The notes: generated by a model not told the origin, from the sequence alone. 64,000 bases of DNA from VFMC01 sp963791635 (GCA_963791635.1 CAWBTC010000015.1:78519-142518), one strand, 5' to 3'; counted from the stretch's first letter, positions 9,927 through 19,082 are shown. Numbers and translations: made by a program.

Positions 9927-11514
9927 TCAACTGGTCGCGGCGAGCACGTCGACACGCATGCCGAGCACGTGTTCGAGCACGGCGCTGCGCTCATGCGCGG
10001 TGTACACCTCGAGGTTCACGTCGACATCGGCGCGGTGGATCGCCTCGATCAGCAGTCGCTTGCCCCTCGCGGTTGCCCGAAGCGCACGCACGCGTCCATC
10101 GTGACTGCGGTCGAGCCCGATCGCCACACGCAGGATGCCGGCGAGGGTGCGCACGATCTGCTGGCTCTCGGTGTCGAGGGCCTGGAACTCGGGGTGTGAC
10201 GCTTTCGGGCCGCTCTTGCGGTGGTAGCGAGCCACCAGTGCGATCATCTCGATCTCGTGGTCGGTGAGGCCGGCCAGTTCGCTGTTGCGGATCACGTAGT
10301 ACGAGTGCAGGTGGTGCTTGCTGTGCGAGATCACGAGACCCACGTTGGCGAGGGTGGCCGCGGCTTCGAGGTAGTCACGGCAGTGCTCCGGCAACTGGTG
10401 CATCGACGTGGTGGCGTCGTACAGCTGCAGTGCGAGGCCGGCGACGTGCGCACTGTGGGCCACGTCGTTGTCGCATCGAGCGGCCAGTGCGGCAACGCTC
10501 TGGCGTGAGACGTCGCGCAGGTGGTACATCTCGCCGTGCTCCTGGCCGCGAGCGATGGTGTCGAGCAGCACGCCTTCGCGCAGCGCTGCCTCGCTGAAGG
10601 TGAACGTCGTGACAGCGAAGGATTGGGCGACGCACTGGAGCACGATCGCCCCGGCCACGATGATGTCGGCCCGAGATGTCTCGAGCCCCGGGACCGACAT
10701 GCGGCTCGCAGCGGTGCGCTTCGCGGTGAGCGCCTCCACCACCTCGTCGAGTTCGGCAGCGGTGAACTCGAACCGATTGAAGGTGTGCGGCGTGGTCGTG
10801 CCGCGGCGTGATGCGACGAGCACCGCAACGGTCTCGGCCGTGCCTGACGATGCGATGGCGATGTCGAAGCCGTGCTGAGCAACCTCCCGTTCGAAGCCGG
10901 CAAGGATGGAACGCACGTATGTGTGGCACTCGTCGACAGCACGGGGTGTGCAGTTGCCGCCGGGGAAGAAGCGGTCTGTGAGGCGGACGGCGCCGAGTTT
11001 GAAGCTGCGGGCCGCGAGCGTGGCCCCGCGCTCGCCGACGAGCACCTCCGTGGAGCCGCCACCGATGTCGACGAGCAGCAGCCTCCGGTCGAATGCTGGC
11101 ACGGCTTGCAGGACACCGAGGTGGATGAGCCGCGCCTCCTCCAGGCCAGAGATCACCTCCACCTCGATGCCGGCGTCGCGTCTGGCGCGACCGATGAAGA
11201 CGTCAGCGTTCTCGGCCTCACGCACCGCGCTGGTCGCGACAGCACGCACCGATGCGCCGTGGCTGTCGGCGATGCGCTTCATCCGCCGCAGCGTGCTCAC
11301 GCCGCGCTCGATCGCATCTGCAGACAGCACCTTCATGTCACCACCGCCGTGACCGAGCCGGATGGTCTCCTTCTCGCGAGTCACGATCTCGTAGCCGCTG
11401 CCGCGAGATGCGGGCCACCACCAGGTGGAAGCTGTTCGTGCCGAGGTCGAGCGCGGCGACGACGCGGGTGTCGTCGTCCGGAGTGACACCGACGTCGATC
11501 GAGGCGGTCGCCAC
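9927..11514 (-). CDS. Ppx/GppA family exopolyphosphatase / pppGpp phosphatase (one frameshift)
   Basis: ASKHA-fold phosphatase that releases phosphate from polyphosphate or pppGpp. The first phosphate-binding loop (ALDLGTNSFHLVVARIS) is encoded by 11470-11410 in one frame; the rest, from GYEIVTREKETIRLGHGG onward, is in another, so one base is in excess near 11405. The second loop is VDIGGGSTEVLVG, and the C-terminal half (from about residue 330) has the HD-like helical region with YLEAAATLANVGL and HSKHHLHSYYVI. The length of about 528 residues matches the long two-part Ppx form. The GTG start at 11514 has GAGGT upstream. Confidence 0.87.
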
Positions 11515-11524
11515 TTCAGCCGTA

Positions 11525-11578
11525 CCTCAGCCGATCCTCAGCCAACCTGAGCAGATCCTCAGCCGATCCTCAGCCGAT
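11525..11578. repeat. 11-bp tandem repeat spanning the stop codon of the zinc-peptidase gene
   Basis: Unit cctcagccgat: perfect at 11525, 1157 and 68 of the same hundred (11557, 11568), with a degenerate copy at 11536 and a 10-bp relic at 11547. It covers the last codons and the TGA (11559-11561) of the peptidase gene and continues almost to the Ppx start. Confidence 0.85.
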
Positions 11579-13125
11579 CGCGGTTCTGGCAGGCCGGCAG
11601 GCCGCCCAGCACACCGGCCCGGAACGAGTCGATCTTCTCGAACGCGGTGCCCACGATGTCGGTGGTGCTGGCCTCGTCGCCGAGCGCGACTGCCGTGACC
11701 ACCGCTTCGTCGAGGTCACCCGCCGACAACAGGATCTCTTGGTTCGGGTTGCGCCGCGATCGGCCGACCGTCGGCGGTGAACTCGCCGGTCGGCACGATG
11801 TCGACGATCCAGGCGCCCACGAGACAATCGTTGAGCAGCTCGCGTGGCTCGCCGTCGAGCGAGCTCTGCAACGCCACCTGCACCGCATCGCTGTATGCCG
11901 ACGCGAGCGGGTACCCGAACGACAGGTCGCCGAATCGCGTGTACAGGTCCTTCACGAAGACGTCGTCGTAGACGATCGTGTTGTTCCCGGCGCAGAAGGT
12001 CGCGTCGTTGCGCAGCTGATCGACGCTCTGGCCATCGCATGCCGGGGCAGCACCGTTCGGGTCGAAGGCGACGAACGTCGGCGGGGTGTAGGTGATGCTG
12101 GAACCCTGCAGCGTGGGCACCCAGAACGTGTCGAGTGCGATCGGCAGCGCAGCGAGGATCTCCTCGTAGGGCAGGTTGCCGCCGGTCGAGATCTCCTGCT
12201 CGTTGAAGACGAGATCGATCCGCGGGTTGGGGTTCTCGATGAAGTCCGCGCATCGTTCGAGGCCTCTGATGAAGCCCTCCTGAAACGCCCCGACGCGATC
12301 GAATGCGGATCCGTGGCCGAGCGGGTCGGCGACCACGTCGATGCCCGGAGGGTCGCGCACCTCGATCATCGCGATGATGCCGCCCTTGATGTCGTTGTCG
12401 TCGAAGCTGAGCGTGTCGCTCTCGCCGAGCGCGACGTGGGCCGCCCACGCGCCGGCGAAGCAGTCGGCTTGTTGTTCGGTGTCGACGGTGGGCAGGTCGA
12501 GATCGAGCACGCCGGCGCGAGCCTGGATCGCGTGCCCGAACTCATGTGCTGCAACCACGCCGACGGCTGCGGCACCCAGCTTCTCGACGAGGTCGGGCAG
12601 GAGCTCGGCGTCGTCGTACACGATGATGTCTCCGCAGGTCGTGTAGAACGCGTTGCCGGCGACCTGGGCGTACTCCATGCCTCCTTCGCAGGTCTCCGGC
12701 AGATCGGTGCGACCGGGGTAGTGCGCGTAGATCCTGGTGACCGGTTCGAACTCGGCGCCGTAGACGTTGGGGAAGTTCTCGCCCCACCATTGGGTGAGGT
12801 CGGCGAACGCCGCATTCAAGAAGTTGTCATACGGTTGAGGCGGTTTGTCGGGGCCGAAGTCGATGATGCCGCCGTCGACCGGCGGGGGAGTCGTGTCCTC
12901 GGTTGGTTCGAGCGGGCCGTCAGGAGTCGTCGCGGGGGTGCTGACCGGCGGTGCCTCCGGCACAGTGGTGTCGGCGGGCACTTCGTTGGATCGTCGGGCG
13001 GTGACGCCCTGTTGGGCGTCGCCGCACGCCGTCATCATCAGGCCCGAGATGATGGCGAACCCGAACCACGAGCGGCGGCGACACCGAAGTGATGGATTCC
13101 GACGCGCAGTCACGAAGCCGAGCAT
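11559..13125 (-). CDS. Secreted zinc metallopeptidase lipoprotein (YpfJ-like), one frameshift
   Basis: Extracytoplasmic lipoprotein of about 521 residues. The N-terminus has Arg residues, a hydrophobic stretch and a lipobox ending in MTAC; a Thr/Pro-rich linker follows. The zinc site is HEFGH in VVAAHEFGHAIQARAG, and 30 residues on comes EQQADCFAGAWAAHV, whose Glu/Asp-rich pattern is typical of the putative neutral zinc peptidase family (Pfam Zn_peptidase, E. coli YpfJ). The frame breaks near 11750; the other frame gives a sensible end (LLSAGDLDEAVVTAVALGDE to the stop at 11559), consistent with one extra base. It is divergent from the E1 alpha gene, 48 bp apart. Confidence 0.85.
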
Positions 13126-13173
13126 ACGCGCACGATGATCGGCGACAGCTGTCGCTCTGGTAGGAACCAGCAC

Positions 13174-14160
13174 ATGGCTGAACGACCCGATGCTCCCGAC
13201 CGCGACACGCTGCTCGCGATGTTCGAGATCCAATCCAGGATCAAGCAGTGCGACGAGCGCTTCCGCAGTCTTCTCACCAGCGGCCAGATCCAGCTGATCT
13301 ACTACTCGCCCCGAGGTCAGGAGTGCATCAGTGCCGGCTGGGGGGTCCACCTGCGCCCCGACGACTACGTCGTCACGATCTACCGCGGCCTCCACGACCA
13401 CCTCGCTAAGGGTGTCCCGCTGCGTGAGTTGTGGGCCGAGTTCCTCGGTCGCGCCACGGGCACCTGCAAAGGCAAGGGCGGCCCGATGCACATCACCCAC
13501 CCGGCCTCGGGACTCATGGTCACCACCGGCATCGTCGGCTCGGGCATCCCGATCGCGAACGGCTTCGGCCTCGCCGCCCAGCTCGACGGCACCGATCAGG
13601 TGACGGTCGTGAACTTCGGTGACGGCGCCTCGAACATCGGTGCGTTCCACGAGGGTCTGAACATGGCCGGCGTCTGGAAGCTGCCCGTCGTGTTCGTGTG
13701 CCAGAACAACCTCTACGGGGAGCACACGCCGATGAAGATGTCGACCGGAGTCGACTACATCAGCGAGCGCGCCGCGTCCTATGGCATGCCCGGCGTGACC
13801 GTGAACGGCAACGACCCGGTGGCGACCTGGAAGGTGATGGGCGAGGCGATCGCCCGTGCCCGCGCCGGCGACGGCCCGACCTTGGTCGAGGCCCGCACCT
13901 ACCGGTTCTACGGTCACCTCATGGGCGACGCGATGGAGTACATGCCCAAAGAGGAGCGCAAGGCCGCGATGGATGCCGACCCCGTCGTCGTGTATCGCGA
14001 GTGGTTGCTCTCCAACGGCCACGCCTCCGAGGACGACCTCGCCGCGATCGAAGAGGTCGTCACCGCCGCGATCGACGACGCCGTCGAGTTCGCGATGAAC
14101 AGCCCGTTCCCCGACGCGGCCGAGCTCTACACCGACGTCTATGCGGAGGCACAGAAGTGA
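13174..14160 (+). CDS. Thiamine-diphosphate 2-oxoacid (pyruvate/acetoin-type) dehydrogenase E1, alpha subunit
   Basis: Heterotetrameric E1 component that decarboxylates a 2-oxoacid or acetoin and passes the acyl group to a lipoyl arm. 328 residues. The ThDP/Mg motif runs from GDG (149-151) to NN (178-179), and the phosphorylation-loop region YRFYGHLMGDAMEY is conserved; YRGLHDHLAKGV and KGKGGPMHI are characteristic of acetoin/pyruvate E1 alpha. AGGAA lies 7 nt before the ATG; a TAGGAA overlapping it could also be a -10. The stop overlaps the start of the beta gene. Substrate (pyruvate, acetoin or branched 2-oxoacid) cannot be decided. Confidence 0.92.
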   Translation: MAERPDAPDRDTLLAMFEIQSRIKQCDERFRSLLTSGQIQLIYYSPRGQECISAGWGVHLRPDDYVVTIYRGLHDHLAKGVPLRELWAEFLGRATGTCKGKGGPMHITHPASGLMVTTGIVGSGIPIANGFGLAAQLDGTDQVTVVNFGDGASNIGAFHEGLNMAGVWKLPVVFVCQNNLYGEHTPMKMSTGVDYISERAASYGMPGVTVNGNDPVATWKVMGEAIARARAGDGPTLVEARTYRFYGHLMGDAMEYMPKEERKAAMDADPVVVYREWLLSNGHASEDDLAAIEEVVTAAIDDAVEFAMNSPFPDAAELYTDVYAEAQK

Positions 14161-15164
14161 CCGACACCACGACCGAACACCCCGTGCTCCCCATGGCGAG
14201 CGCGATCAACCAGGCGCTCGATGTCGCCATGGGCCTCGACCCGAAGGTGTTCCTCCTCGGTGAGGACATCGCCGAGCCATCCGGCGGCGTCTACAAGGTC
14301 ACGATGGGCCTGTCGACGAAGTACGGCACGCATCGCGTTCGCAAGACGGCCATCTCGGAGGCAGCGATCATCGGCGCTGCGGTCGGTTCGGCGATCGCCG
14401 GCTACCGGCCGGTGGCCGAGATCATGATGATGGACTTCCTGGCCGTCTGCCTCGACCAGGTGACCAACCATGCCGGCAAGATCCGCTACATGTCCGGCGG
14501 CCAGACACCGGTTCCGATGGTGATCCGTACGTCAGCCGGTGCGGGTCGAGGATTCGGTGCACAGCACTCCGAGCTGCTCGAAGCGTGGATGATCCACACC
14601 CCGGGCATCAAGGTGGCGTTCCCGTCCACCCCGGCAGACGCGAAGGGCCTCCTGCTCACGGCGATCTTCGACGACGACCCCGTGCTGTTCATCGAACAGA
14701 TGATGATGTACTGGGACGTGAAGCGGTTCGGAGGTCCCGTGCCTCCCGGTGACTACCGCATCCCGTTCGGCGTCGCCGACGTCAAGCGTGCGGGAACCGA
14801 CGTCACGCTCGTGTCATACGGTCGCCAGGTGCACGACTGCTTGGCCACCGCGACCAAGCTCGCCGAGGAGGGCATCAGCTGCGAGGTCGTCGATCTTCGC
14901 ACGCTCGTGCCCTGTGACGAGGCCGCGGTGTTCGCCTCGGTACACAAGACCAAGCGCGCCGTCATCGTGCACGAGGCCGTGCAACGGTGCGGTTTCGGCG
15001 CCGAGCTGTCGAGCCGCATCCACGAGGAGATGTTCTCCGAGCTTGCCGCGCCTGTGCAGCGCGTCGGCGGCGCCAACACACCCGTGCCGTATGCCAGCAA
15101 TCTCGAGAGCGACTTCATCCCGCAGGTTCACGACATCGAAGCGGCGATCCGCAAGACCCTCTGA
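14157..15164 (+). CDS. 2-oxoacid dehydrogenase E1, beta subunit
   Basis: 335-residue partner of the E1 alpha gene. GTG start in a 4-bp GTGA overlap with the alpha stop, so the pair is translationally coupled. Typical beta-subunit blocks are visible: LGEDIAEPSGGVYKVT near the N-terminus, RKTAISEAAIIGAAVGSAI, RTSAGAGRGFGAQHSE, and the transketolase C-terminal domain (VTLVSYGRQVHDCLATA, EVVDLRTLVPCDE). A dedicated lipoyl-domain gene lies 790 bp downstream, but no E2 acyltransferase or E3 gene is in the window. Confidence 0.93.
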   Translation: MTDTTTEHPVLPMASAINQALDVAMGLDPKVFLLGEDIAEPSGGVYKVTMGLSTKYGTHRVRKTAISEAAIIGAAVGSAIAGYRPVAEIMMMDFLAVCLDQVTNHAGKIRYMSGGQTPVPMVIRTSAGAGRGFGAQHSELLEAWMIHTPGIKVAFPSTPADAKGLLLTAIFDDDPVLFIEQMMMYWDVKRFGGPVPPGDYRIPFGVADVKRAGTDVTLVSYGRQVHDCLATATKLAEEGISCEVVDLRTLVPCDEAAVFASVHKTKRAVIVHEAVQRCGFGAELSSRIHEEMFSELAAPVQRVGGANTPVPYASNLESDFIPQVHDIEAAIRKTL

Positions 15165-15179
15165 CCCTGTTCGGGTCAG
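15161..15179. terminator. Hairpin between convergent E1 beta and DUF305 genes
   Basis: Perfect 7-bp stem CTGACCC / GGGTCAG with loop tgttc, starting at the E1 beta stop codon. No T-run, as usual in high-GC actinobacteria. It could end transcription from both sides. Confidence 0.5.
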
Positions 15180-15208
15180 GTTCGATCCGGGGCTTGCCTC
15201 GCCGGTCG

Positions 15209-15910
15209 TCAGCCTGCCTGTGACGTTTCCAGCAGACGCACCATCTCGCTGATCTCCTCGAGCTGAGAGGAGGCCATCTGCGTCGCCATCAGGCGTACCT
15301 CGTCGGTCGCGGCGTGCGTCGCCGCGTGCTCGGCCATGTGGATGCCACCTTGGTGGTGTGCGGACATCAGCTGCACGAACAAGGCATTCGCATCGGCTCC
15401 GGTCGCGTCGGCGAGTGCCTGCAGGTCGTCCTGCGTCGCCATGCCCGGCATGCGGTCGAGGGCAACCGGGTCGCCCATCCACGTCATCGCCAGGTCGGTC
15501 TCGTTCACTTCGGACTCGCCGAAGTCGCGCAGCAACTGGATCATCCGGCCGACTTCGATGTTCTGTCCGATCGTGATCTCCCTCGCCACGATCGACAGAT
15601 CGAAGTCGGTGTCGTCGTCGTTCAGGTAGATCAAGGCCATCTGTACTGCCTGTTCGTGGTGGACGCGCATGTCCTGGAGGAACCCGACGTCGGTCGGGTT
15701 GGGGTCGTCGAGGGCAGTGTTGTTGCCGATCAACCAGCCGAACGCGCCGGCGAGCACGGCGACGGCGACCAGGATCGCCGCGAGGTTCACCGGGTTGCGA
15801 TGCCAGGGGAGGATCTCGACCTGGTCGGCATCACCAGTCTCCGTGGATTCGCCGGCGACGATGGAGGGCTCTTGTGCACCGGGCGTCTGGGGGTCGATCG
15901 ACGTGCTCAC
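15209..15910 (-). CDS. DUF305 membrane-anchored protein
   Basis: 233-residue protein with an acidic N-terminus, one membrane helix (LAAILVAVAVLAGAFGWLIG, about residues 57-76) and an extracytoplasmic four-helix DUF305 domain. The family's paired histidines are visible as VHHEQAVQMA and AHHQGGIHMAEHA, suggesting metal (often copper) or radical handling, though the family's role is not settled. GTG start chosen because upstream in-frame codons overlap the lipoyl gene on the other strand. It sits between the E1 beta and lipoyl genes but on the opposite strand, so it is not part of that operon. Confidence 0.85.
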   Translation of the reverse strand: MSTSIDPQTPGAQEPSIVAGESTETGDADQVEILPWHRNPVNLAAILVAVAVLAGAFGWLIGNNTALDDPNPTDVGFLQDMRVHHEQAVQMALIYLNDDDTDFDLSIVAREITIGQNIEVGRMIQLLRDFGESEVNETDLAMTWMGDPVALDRMPGMATQDDLQALADATGADANALFVQLMSAHHQGGIHMAEHAATHAATDEVRLMATQMASSQLEEISEMVRLLETSQAG

Positions 15911-15950
15911 GTGTCGTAGCTTCGCACGCTGGTCGGCTAAGAACACCGTC

Positions 15951-16181
15951 ATGTCGACCCCCATCAGCATCCCCAAGCTCGGCGTGTCCATGAGCGAGGG
16001 CACCCTCGTCGAATGGCTCGTCGCCGACGGCGACAACGTCCAGCCCGGTGACATCCTCTACCGCATCGAGACCGACAAGGTGGAGAACGAGATCGAGGCA
16101 CCCGTCGCAGGTGTGGTGCGGATCACCGGCGAAGAGGGCGAGACGTACGACGTCGGCACCCAGATCGGCTCGATCGACTGA
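15951..16181 (+). CDS. Free-standing lipoyl (biotinyl/lipoyl attachment) domain protein
   Basis: A 76-residue protein that is a single lipoyl domain and nothing else. The modified lysine is K43 in IETDKVENEIEAP, flanked by the usual hairpin, with IPKLGVSMSEGTLVEWLV at the front. E1 alpha and beta lie just upstream on the same strand, so it probably serves as their acyl carrier, replacing or supplementing the lipoyl domain normally fused to E2. No E2 catalytic domain (HHxxxDG) is present. A TAAGAA hexamer lies 7 nt before the ATG and there is no ribosome site. A biotin carrier role is less likely because the motif is TDK, not MKM. Confidence 0.88.
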   Translation: MSTPISIPKLGVSMSEGTLVEWLVADGDNVQPGDILYRIETDKVENEIEAPVAGVVRITGEEGETYDVGTQIGSID

Positions 16182-16225
16182 ACTGGTCGGGGCTCTGCCC
16201 AGACTCCCAGGCGGTGCGTCGGGAG

Positions 16226-16897
16226 TCAGTCGCGCCAGTCGTCGACCACGGCGGATGCGTTCGGCGCCGGCCGGTCGGTGGTGCTCGAGTGCTCGGCCGC
16301 CTGCAAGTTCGCGGCGGCGGCGGCGGAGAGGCCGATCACCATCGCACCGGCGATGAACATGCCGGCCAGCACGCGTCGCTGCAGTTGAGTGGCGCCCATG
16401 AGCGCGGCCAGCCGCTCCACGACGAGTTCGCCGGGGAGCTCGAGGTACAGCGCCAGCACTTCTACGTCGTTGCGGCGGAGCTCGATCGCGTTGGGCCGAT
16501 CCTGGCCGCGCAGGGACCGAACGAGGCGCAGGTAGTTCGTCAGGAGCGATTCGATGTCGTCGGGATCGAACGAGATCGCCGAGCCGCCCGTGGAGAGCAC
16601 GCCGCGGGAGTCGATCTCGAGGGGTAGCCGGTCGGGGCTGACGACCGTGAGGTCGATGCCGTAGAGCTGGGAGACCGCGTGGGCCTGGTCGCGCGACAGC
16701 GGTGTGCGTGCGGACTCGATCAACTTGAGTTGGCGGGCCGAGAACGCGCCGCCACTCGCTCGGGCAACCGCACGCAGGCTCATGCCTGACTGACGGCGGC
16801 GCTCGGCCAGCAGCACCGCCAACCGGCGCGCGATGCGTTCGTCGGAGACAGCCGGTGAGATGTTCGTGCTGGTGACAGCGGCGGTACTCATCGTCAT
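16226..16897 (-). CDS. HTH protein with C-terminal membrane helix (paralog 2 of a tandem pair)
   Basis: 223-residue putative one-component regulator. Residues about 18-70 form an XRE-like helix-turn-helix (MSLRAVARASGGAFSARQLK, then IESARTPLSRDQAHAVSQLYGIDL). A conserved middle follows (SAISFDPDDIESLLTNYLRLVRSLR), and a hydrophobic helix (VLAGMFIAGAMVIGLSAAAA) lies near the C-terminus. This is co-linear with the gene at 16899-17630: ISFDPDD matches VAFRPGD and YLRLVRSLR matches YFRLARTLR. Its ATG is one base after the upstream stop (TGAGATG), so translation is coupled. Target and signal unknown. Confidence 0.72.
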   Translation of the reverse strand: MTMSTAAVTSTNISPAVSDERIARRLAVLLAERRRQSGMSLRAVARASGGAFSARQLKLIESARTPLSRDQAHAVSQLYGIDLTVVSPDRLPLEIDSRGVLSTGGSAISFDPDDIESLLTNYLRLVRSLRGQDRPNAIELRRNDVEVLALYLELPGELVVERLAALMGATQLQRRVLAGMFIAGAMVIGLSAAAAANLQAAEHSSTTDRPAPNASAVVDDWRD

Positions 16898-16898
16898 C

Positions 16899-17630
16899 TC
16901 ATCGGGTGACAAGTGGTGCCACTTGAGCAGTTCTCCTGCCTGGAGCACCGGGTTGGCGCCCGTCATCGCCGCCAGGCCCGTTCGGCCCGGCCAGGTCGAG
17001 CGCTGCCGCGCCCGCCAGCAGGCCACCGACCACGACACGTCGCTCTGCGGTCGCCATCGCGAGGACGCTCGCGAGGTATCGGGTCGAGTGATCGGAGCCT
17101 CGGAGGTGCTGCACCAGCTCCTCGAGGTCGTCGTGACGGAACCCGACACGAGCAGTCTCGTCGCCGATCGAGCGAAGGGTGCGAGCGAGACGGAAGTACG
17201 CATCCACCATCGACCGGGCATCGCCGGGCCGGAACGCGACCGACACCCCGCCGGCGCAGAGTGACGCGTCGTCGATCTCCAAGCCATGGCGCATGGGCGG
17301 GAGCGCCTCGCGCACCCTGATCCCGTACAGATCAGCGAGGCGGACGACGGTCGCGGCGTCGAGCGGCAGCAAACCTGCCTCGACATCGCGCAGGTCGCGC
17401 AGGGTGAAGTCGCCCTTGCTGCATGTCGCCACCACCCACAAGGGGCGCCGCGACCGTCGCCGTTCCGCCACCAGTCTGGCCCCGAAGTGACGTGGGAACG
17501 GCCCCGTCGCCACACCGATCTCGCCATGACGCTCGCGATCGAGGCGGCTCGGCACCGACCGGTCCTGCGTCTCGTCCCGCTGCCGCAGGCCACAGTCCAT
17601 CACACTCATCACGCTCGTCTCGCCCGTCAT
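16899..17630 (-). CDS. HTH-like protein (paralog 1 of a tandem pair)
   Basis: 243-residue protein sharing architecture with the next gene: a basic region, a diverged helix-turn-helix (LRDLRDVEAGLLPLDAATVV, then RLADLYGIRV), the block VSVAFRPGDARSMVDAYFRL, and a C-terminal hydrophobic stretch (VVVGGLLAGAAALDLAG) that is shorter than its partner's and may not span the membrane. The first 50 residues have no counterpart, so the start could lie further in. The two genes look like a tandem duplication that has diverged, perhaps acting as a heterodimer (inference). Confidence 0.65.
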   Translation of the reverse strand: MTGETSVMSVMDCGLRQRDETQDRSVPSRLDRERHGEIGVATGPFPRHFGARLVAERRRSRRPLWVVATCSKGDFTLRDLRDVEAGLLPLDAATVVRLADLYGIRVREALPPMRHGLEIDDASLCAGGVSVAFRPGDARSMVDAYFRLARTLRSIGDETARVGFRHDDLEELVQHLRGSDHSTRYLASVLAMATAERRVVVGGLLAGAAALDLAGPNGPGGDDGRQPGAPGRRTAQVAPLVTR

Positions 17631-17706
17631 GCCCACGTCATCGGCATCACGCCGGCGAACATCAAGGTGAAGATCGAGGGATCTGGCGTTGCGCCCGCCG
17701 GGGTGA

Positions 17707-19014
17707 TCAGGAGCGCGCGGCGCGTTGGGCTTCGCTGAAGGGAACGTCCTTGTCGACGCGTGGCTCGGGGGGCAGGCCAAGGACACGCTCGCCGATGATG
17801 TTGCGCTGGATCTCGTCGGAGCCGCCGGCGATCTTGTAGCCGGGTGCGCCGAGCACGTGTTCGCTCCACGCGTACGTGCCCCACTCGCCGGTGTCAGCCA
17901 CGAGCCGCGCACCGAGCACCTTGGAGATCACGTGGCTGGTGCGCTCCATGTTGGCGGTCCACATCAGCTTGCCGAGCGAACCCTCCGGGCCTGGGGTCTG
18001 GCCGGCTTTGAGTCTTCCGGCCGCGCGGCGGTTCGTGAACTGCGCGACCTTGTGCTGGATGTAGAGGTCGGCGAGATCCTGGCGCACGAGCGGATCATTG
18101 GCAACGCCGAAGTGCTGCGCCGCGGCGAGCACTTGCTTGTACCCGCCACCCGTCTGTGCGCTGCTGCTGCCGGCCGAGTGGTCGCGCTCGAAGCCGAGAC
18201 AGGTGAGCGCGACTCGCCAGCCCTCACCGACGGGGCCGAGGCGCAGCGAGTCGGGGAGGCGTACGTCGGTGAGGAACACCTCGTTGAAGTTCGCGCCGCC
18301 GCTCATCTGCTTGATCGGACGCACGTCCACCCCAGGGGCGTCGAACGGCACGAGGAACGCGGTCATGCCCTTGTGCTTCGGCACGTCGAAGTCGTGACGG
18401 GTGATCGCAAGGCCCCACTGGGCAAACATCGCACCGGAGGTCCAGACCTTCTGGCCGTTGAGGACCCACTCGTCGCCGTCGCGTGCGGCCCGGGTCGTGA
18501 GCGACGCGAGGTCAGACCCCGCCGACGGCTCGCTGAAGAGCTGGCAGCCCCAGATGTCCTGCCGCATCAGCGGCGCAATGAAGCGCTGCTTCTGCTCGTC
18601 GGTGCCATATGCCGCAATCGTGGTCGCGATCAGGCCCATCGAGGTCGGCGGCAGCTCGCCGGCCGACGGCACCGCGACTCGCGACTCCTCGACGAGGAAC
18701 GCTCGCACGTAGGAGTTGGGCAGGCCTCGGCCGCCGACCTCGACGGGCCAGTTGAGCATCGCGTACCCCGCATCGAACTTGAGACGCTGCCAGCGCTGAC
18801 ACTCGAGGAGGCGACGCTGCTCTTCGTCCTCGCTGATGTTGTGGAACACGGCGACGTTGTCGCTCCCGTGTCCCCACTCCACGTTGAGGTCATCCTCGGT
18901 GGCTGACGTCTCGACCGCAGGCAGCGGGGTGCCGTGCTCTTCGAGCCAGGCCCGGGCTTCTTTGCGAAACTGCTCGAGATCGGGGAGTGCCATCTGGGCG
19001 TCGGTGGTGCTCAC
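17707..19014 (-). CDS. Acyl-CoA dehydrogenase
   Basis: FAD enzyme that introduces the alpha,beta double bond into an acyl-CoA, about 435 residues. FAD/substrate blocks are LFSEPSAGSDLASL, WVLNGQKVWTSGA and the C-terminal GGSDEIQRNIIGERVLGLP. The Glu that normally acts as base is not at an obvious position, as in many actinobacterial FadE-like paralogs. The GTG start is preferred over the ATG at 18993 because TACGGT lies 8 nt before it. The gene is divergent from the Liv operon; a similar enzyme is at 50767. Confidence 0.9.
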   Translation of the reverse strand: MSTTDAQMALPDLEQFRKEARAWLEEHGTPLPAVETSATEDDLNVEWGHGSDNVAVFHNISEDEEQRRLLECQRWQRLKFDAGYAMLNWPVEVGGRGLPNSYVRAFLVEESRVAVPSAGELPPTSMGLIATTIAAYGTDEQKQRFIAPLMRQDIWGCQLFSEPSAGSDLASLTTRAARDGDEWVLNGQKVWTSGAMFAQWGLAITRHDFDVPKHKGMTAFLVPFDAPGVDVRPIKQMSGGANFNEVFLTDVRLPDSLRLGPVGEGWRVALTCLGFERDHSAGSSSAQTGGGYKQVLAAAQHFGVANDPLVRQDLADLYIQHKVAQFTNRRAAGRLKAGQTPGPEGSLGKLMWTANMERTSHVISKVLGARLVADTGEWGTYAWSEHVLGAPGYKIAGGSDEIQRNIIGERVLGLPPEPRVDKDVPFSEAQRAARS

Positions 19015-19022
19015 GACCGAGC

Positions 19023-19028
19023 ACCGTA
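19023..19028 (-). promoter_or_regulatory. -10 element (TACGGT) of a putative leaderless promoter
   Basis: TACGGT, 8 nt, then the GTG of the acyl-CoA dehydrogenase. It overlaps the palindrome at 19026-19037. Confidence 0.45.
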
Positions 19029-19037
19029 CGGCCGTAC
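19026..19037. promoter_or_regulatory. Palindromic operator candidate GTACGGCCGTAC
   Basis: Perfect 12-bp palindrome overlapping the -10 hexamer of the acyl-CoA dehydrogenase gene. A dimeric repressor (for example TetR type) bound here would block transcription; the TetR gene at 29108 is one candidate, by inference only. Confidence 0.4.
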
Positions 19038-19082
19038 CTCGTGGGGCGACGAACCGGGCTAGCGGCCACCTGAGACGGCGAC

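Noticed and set aside
13126..14022. N-terminal extension of the zinc-peptidase frame over E1 alpha
   Set aside because: The lipoprotein signal begins at 13125, and the upstream part is antisense to E1 alpha.
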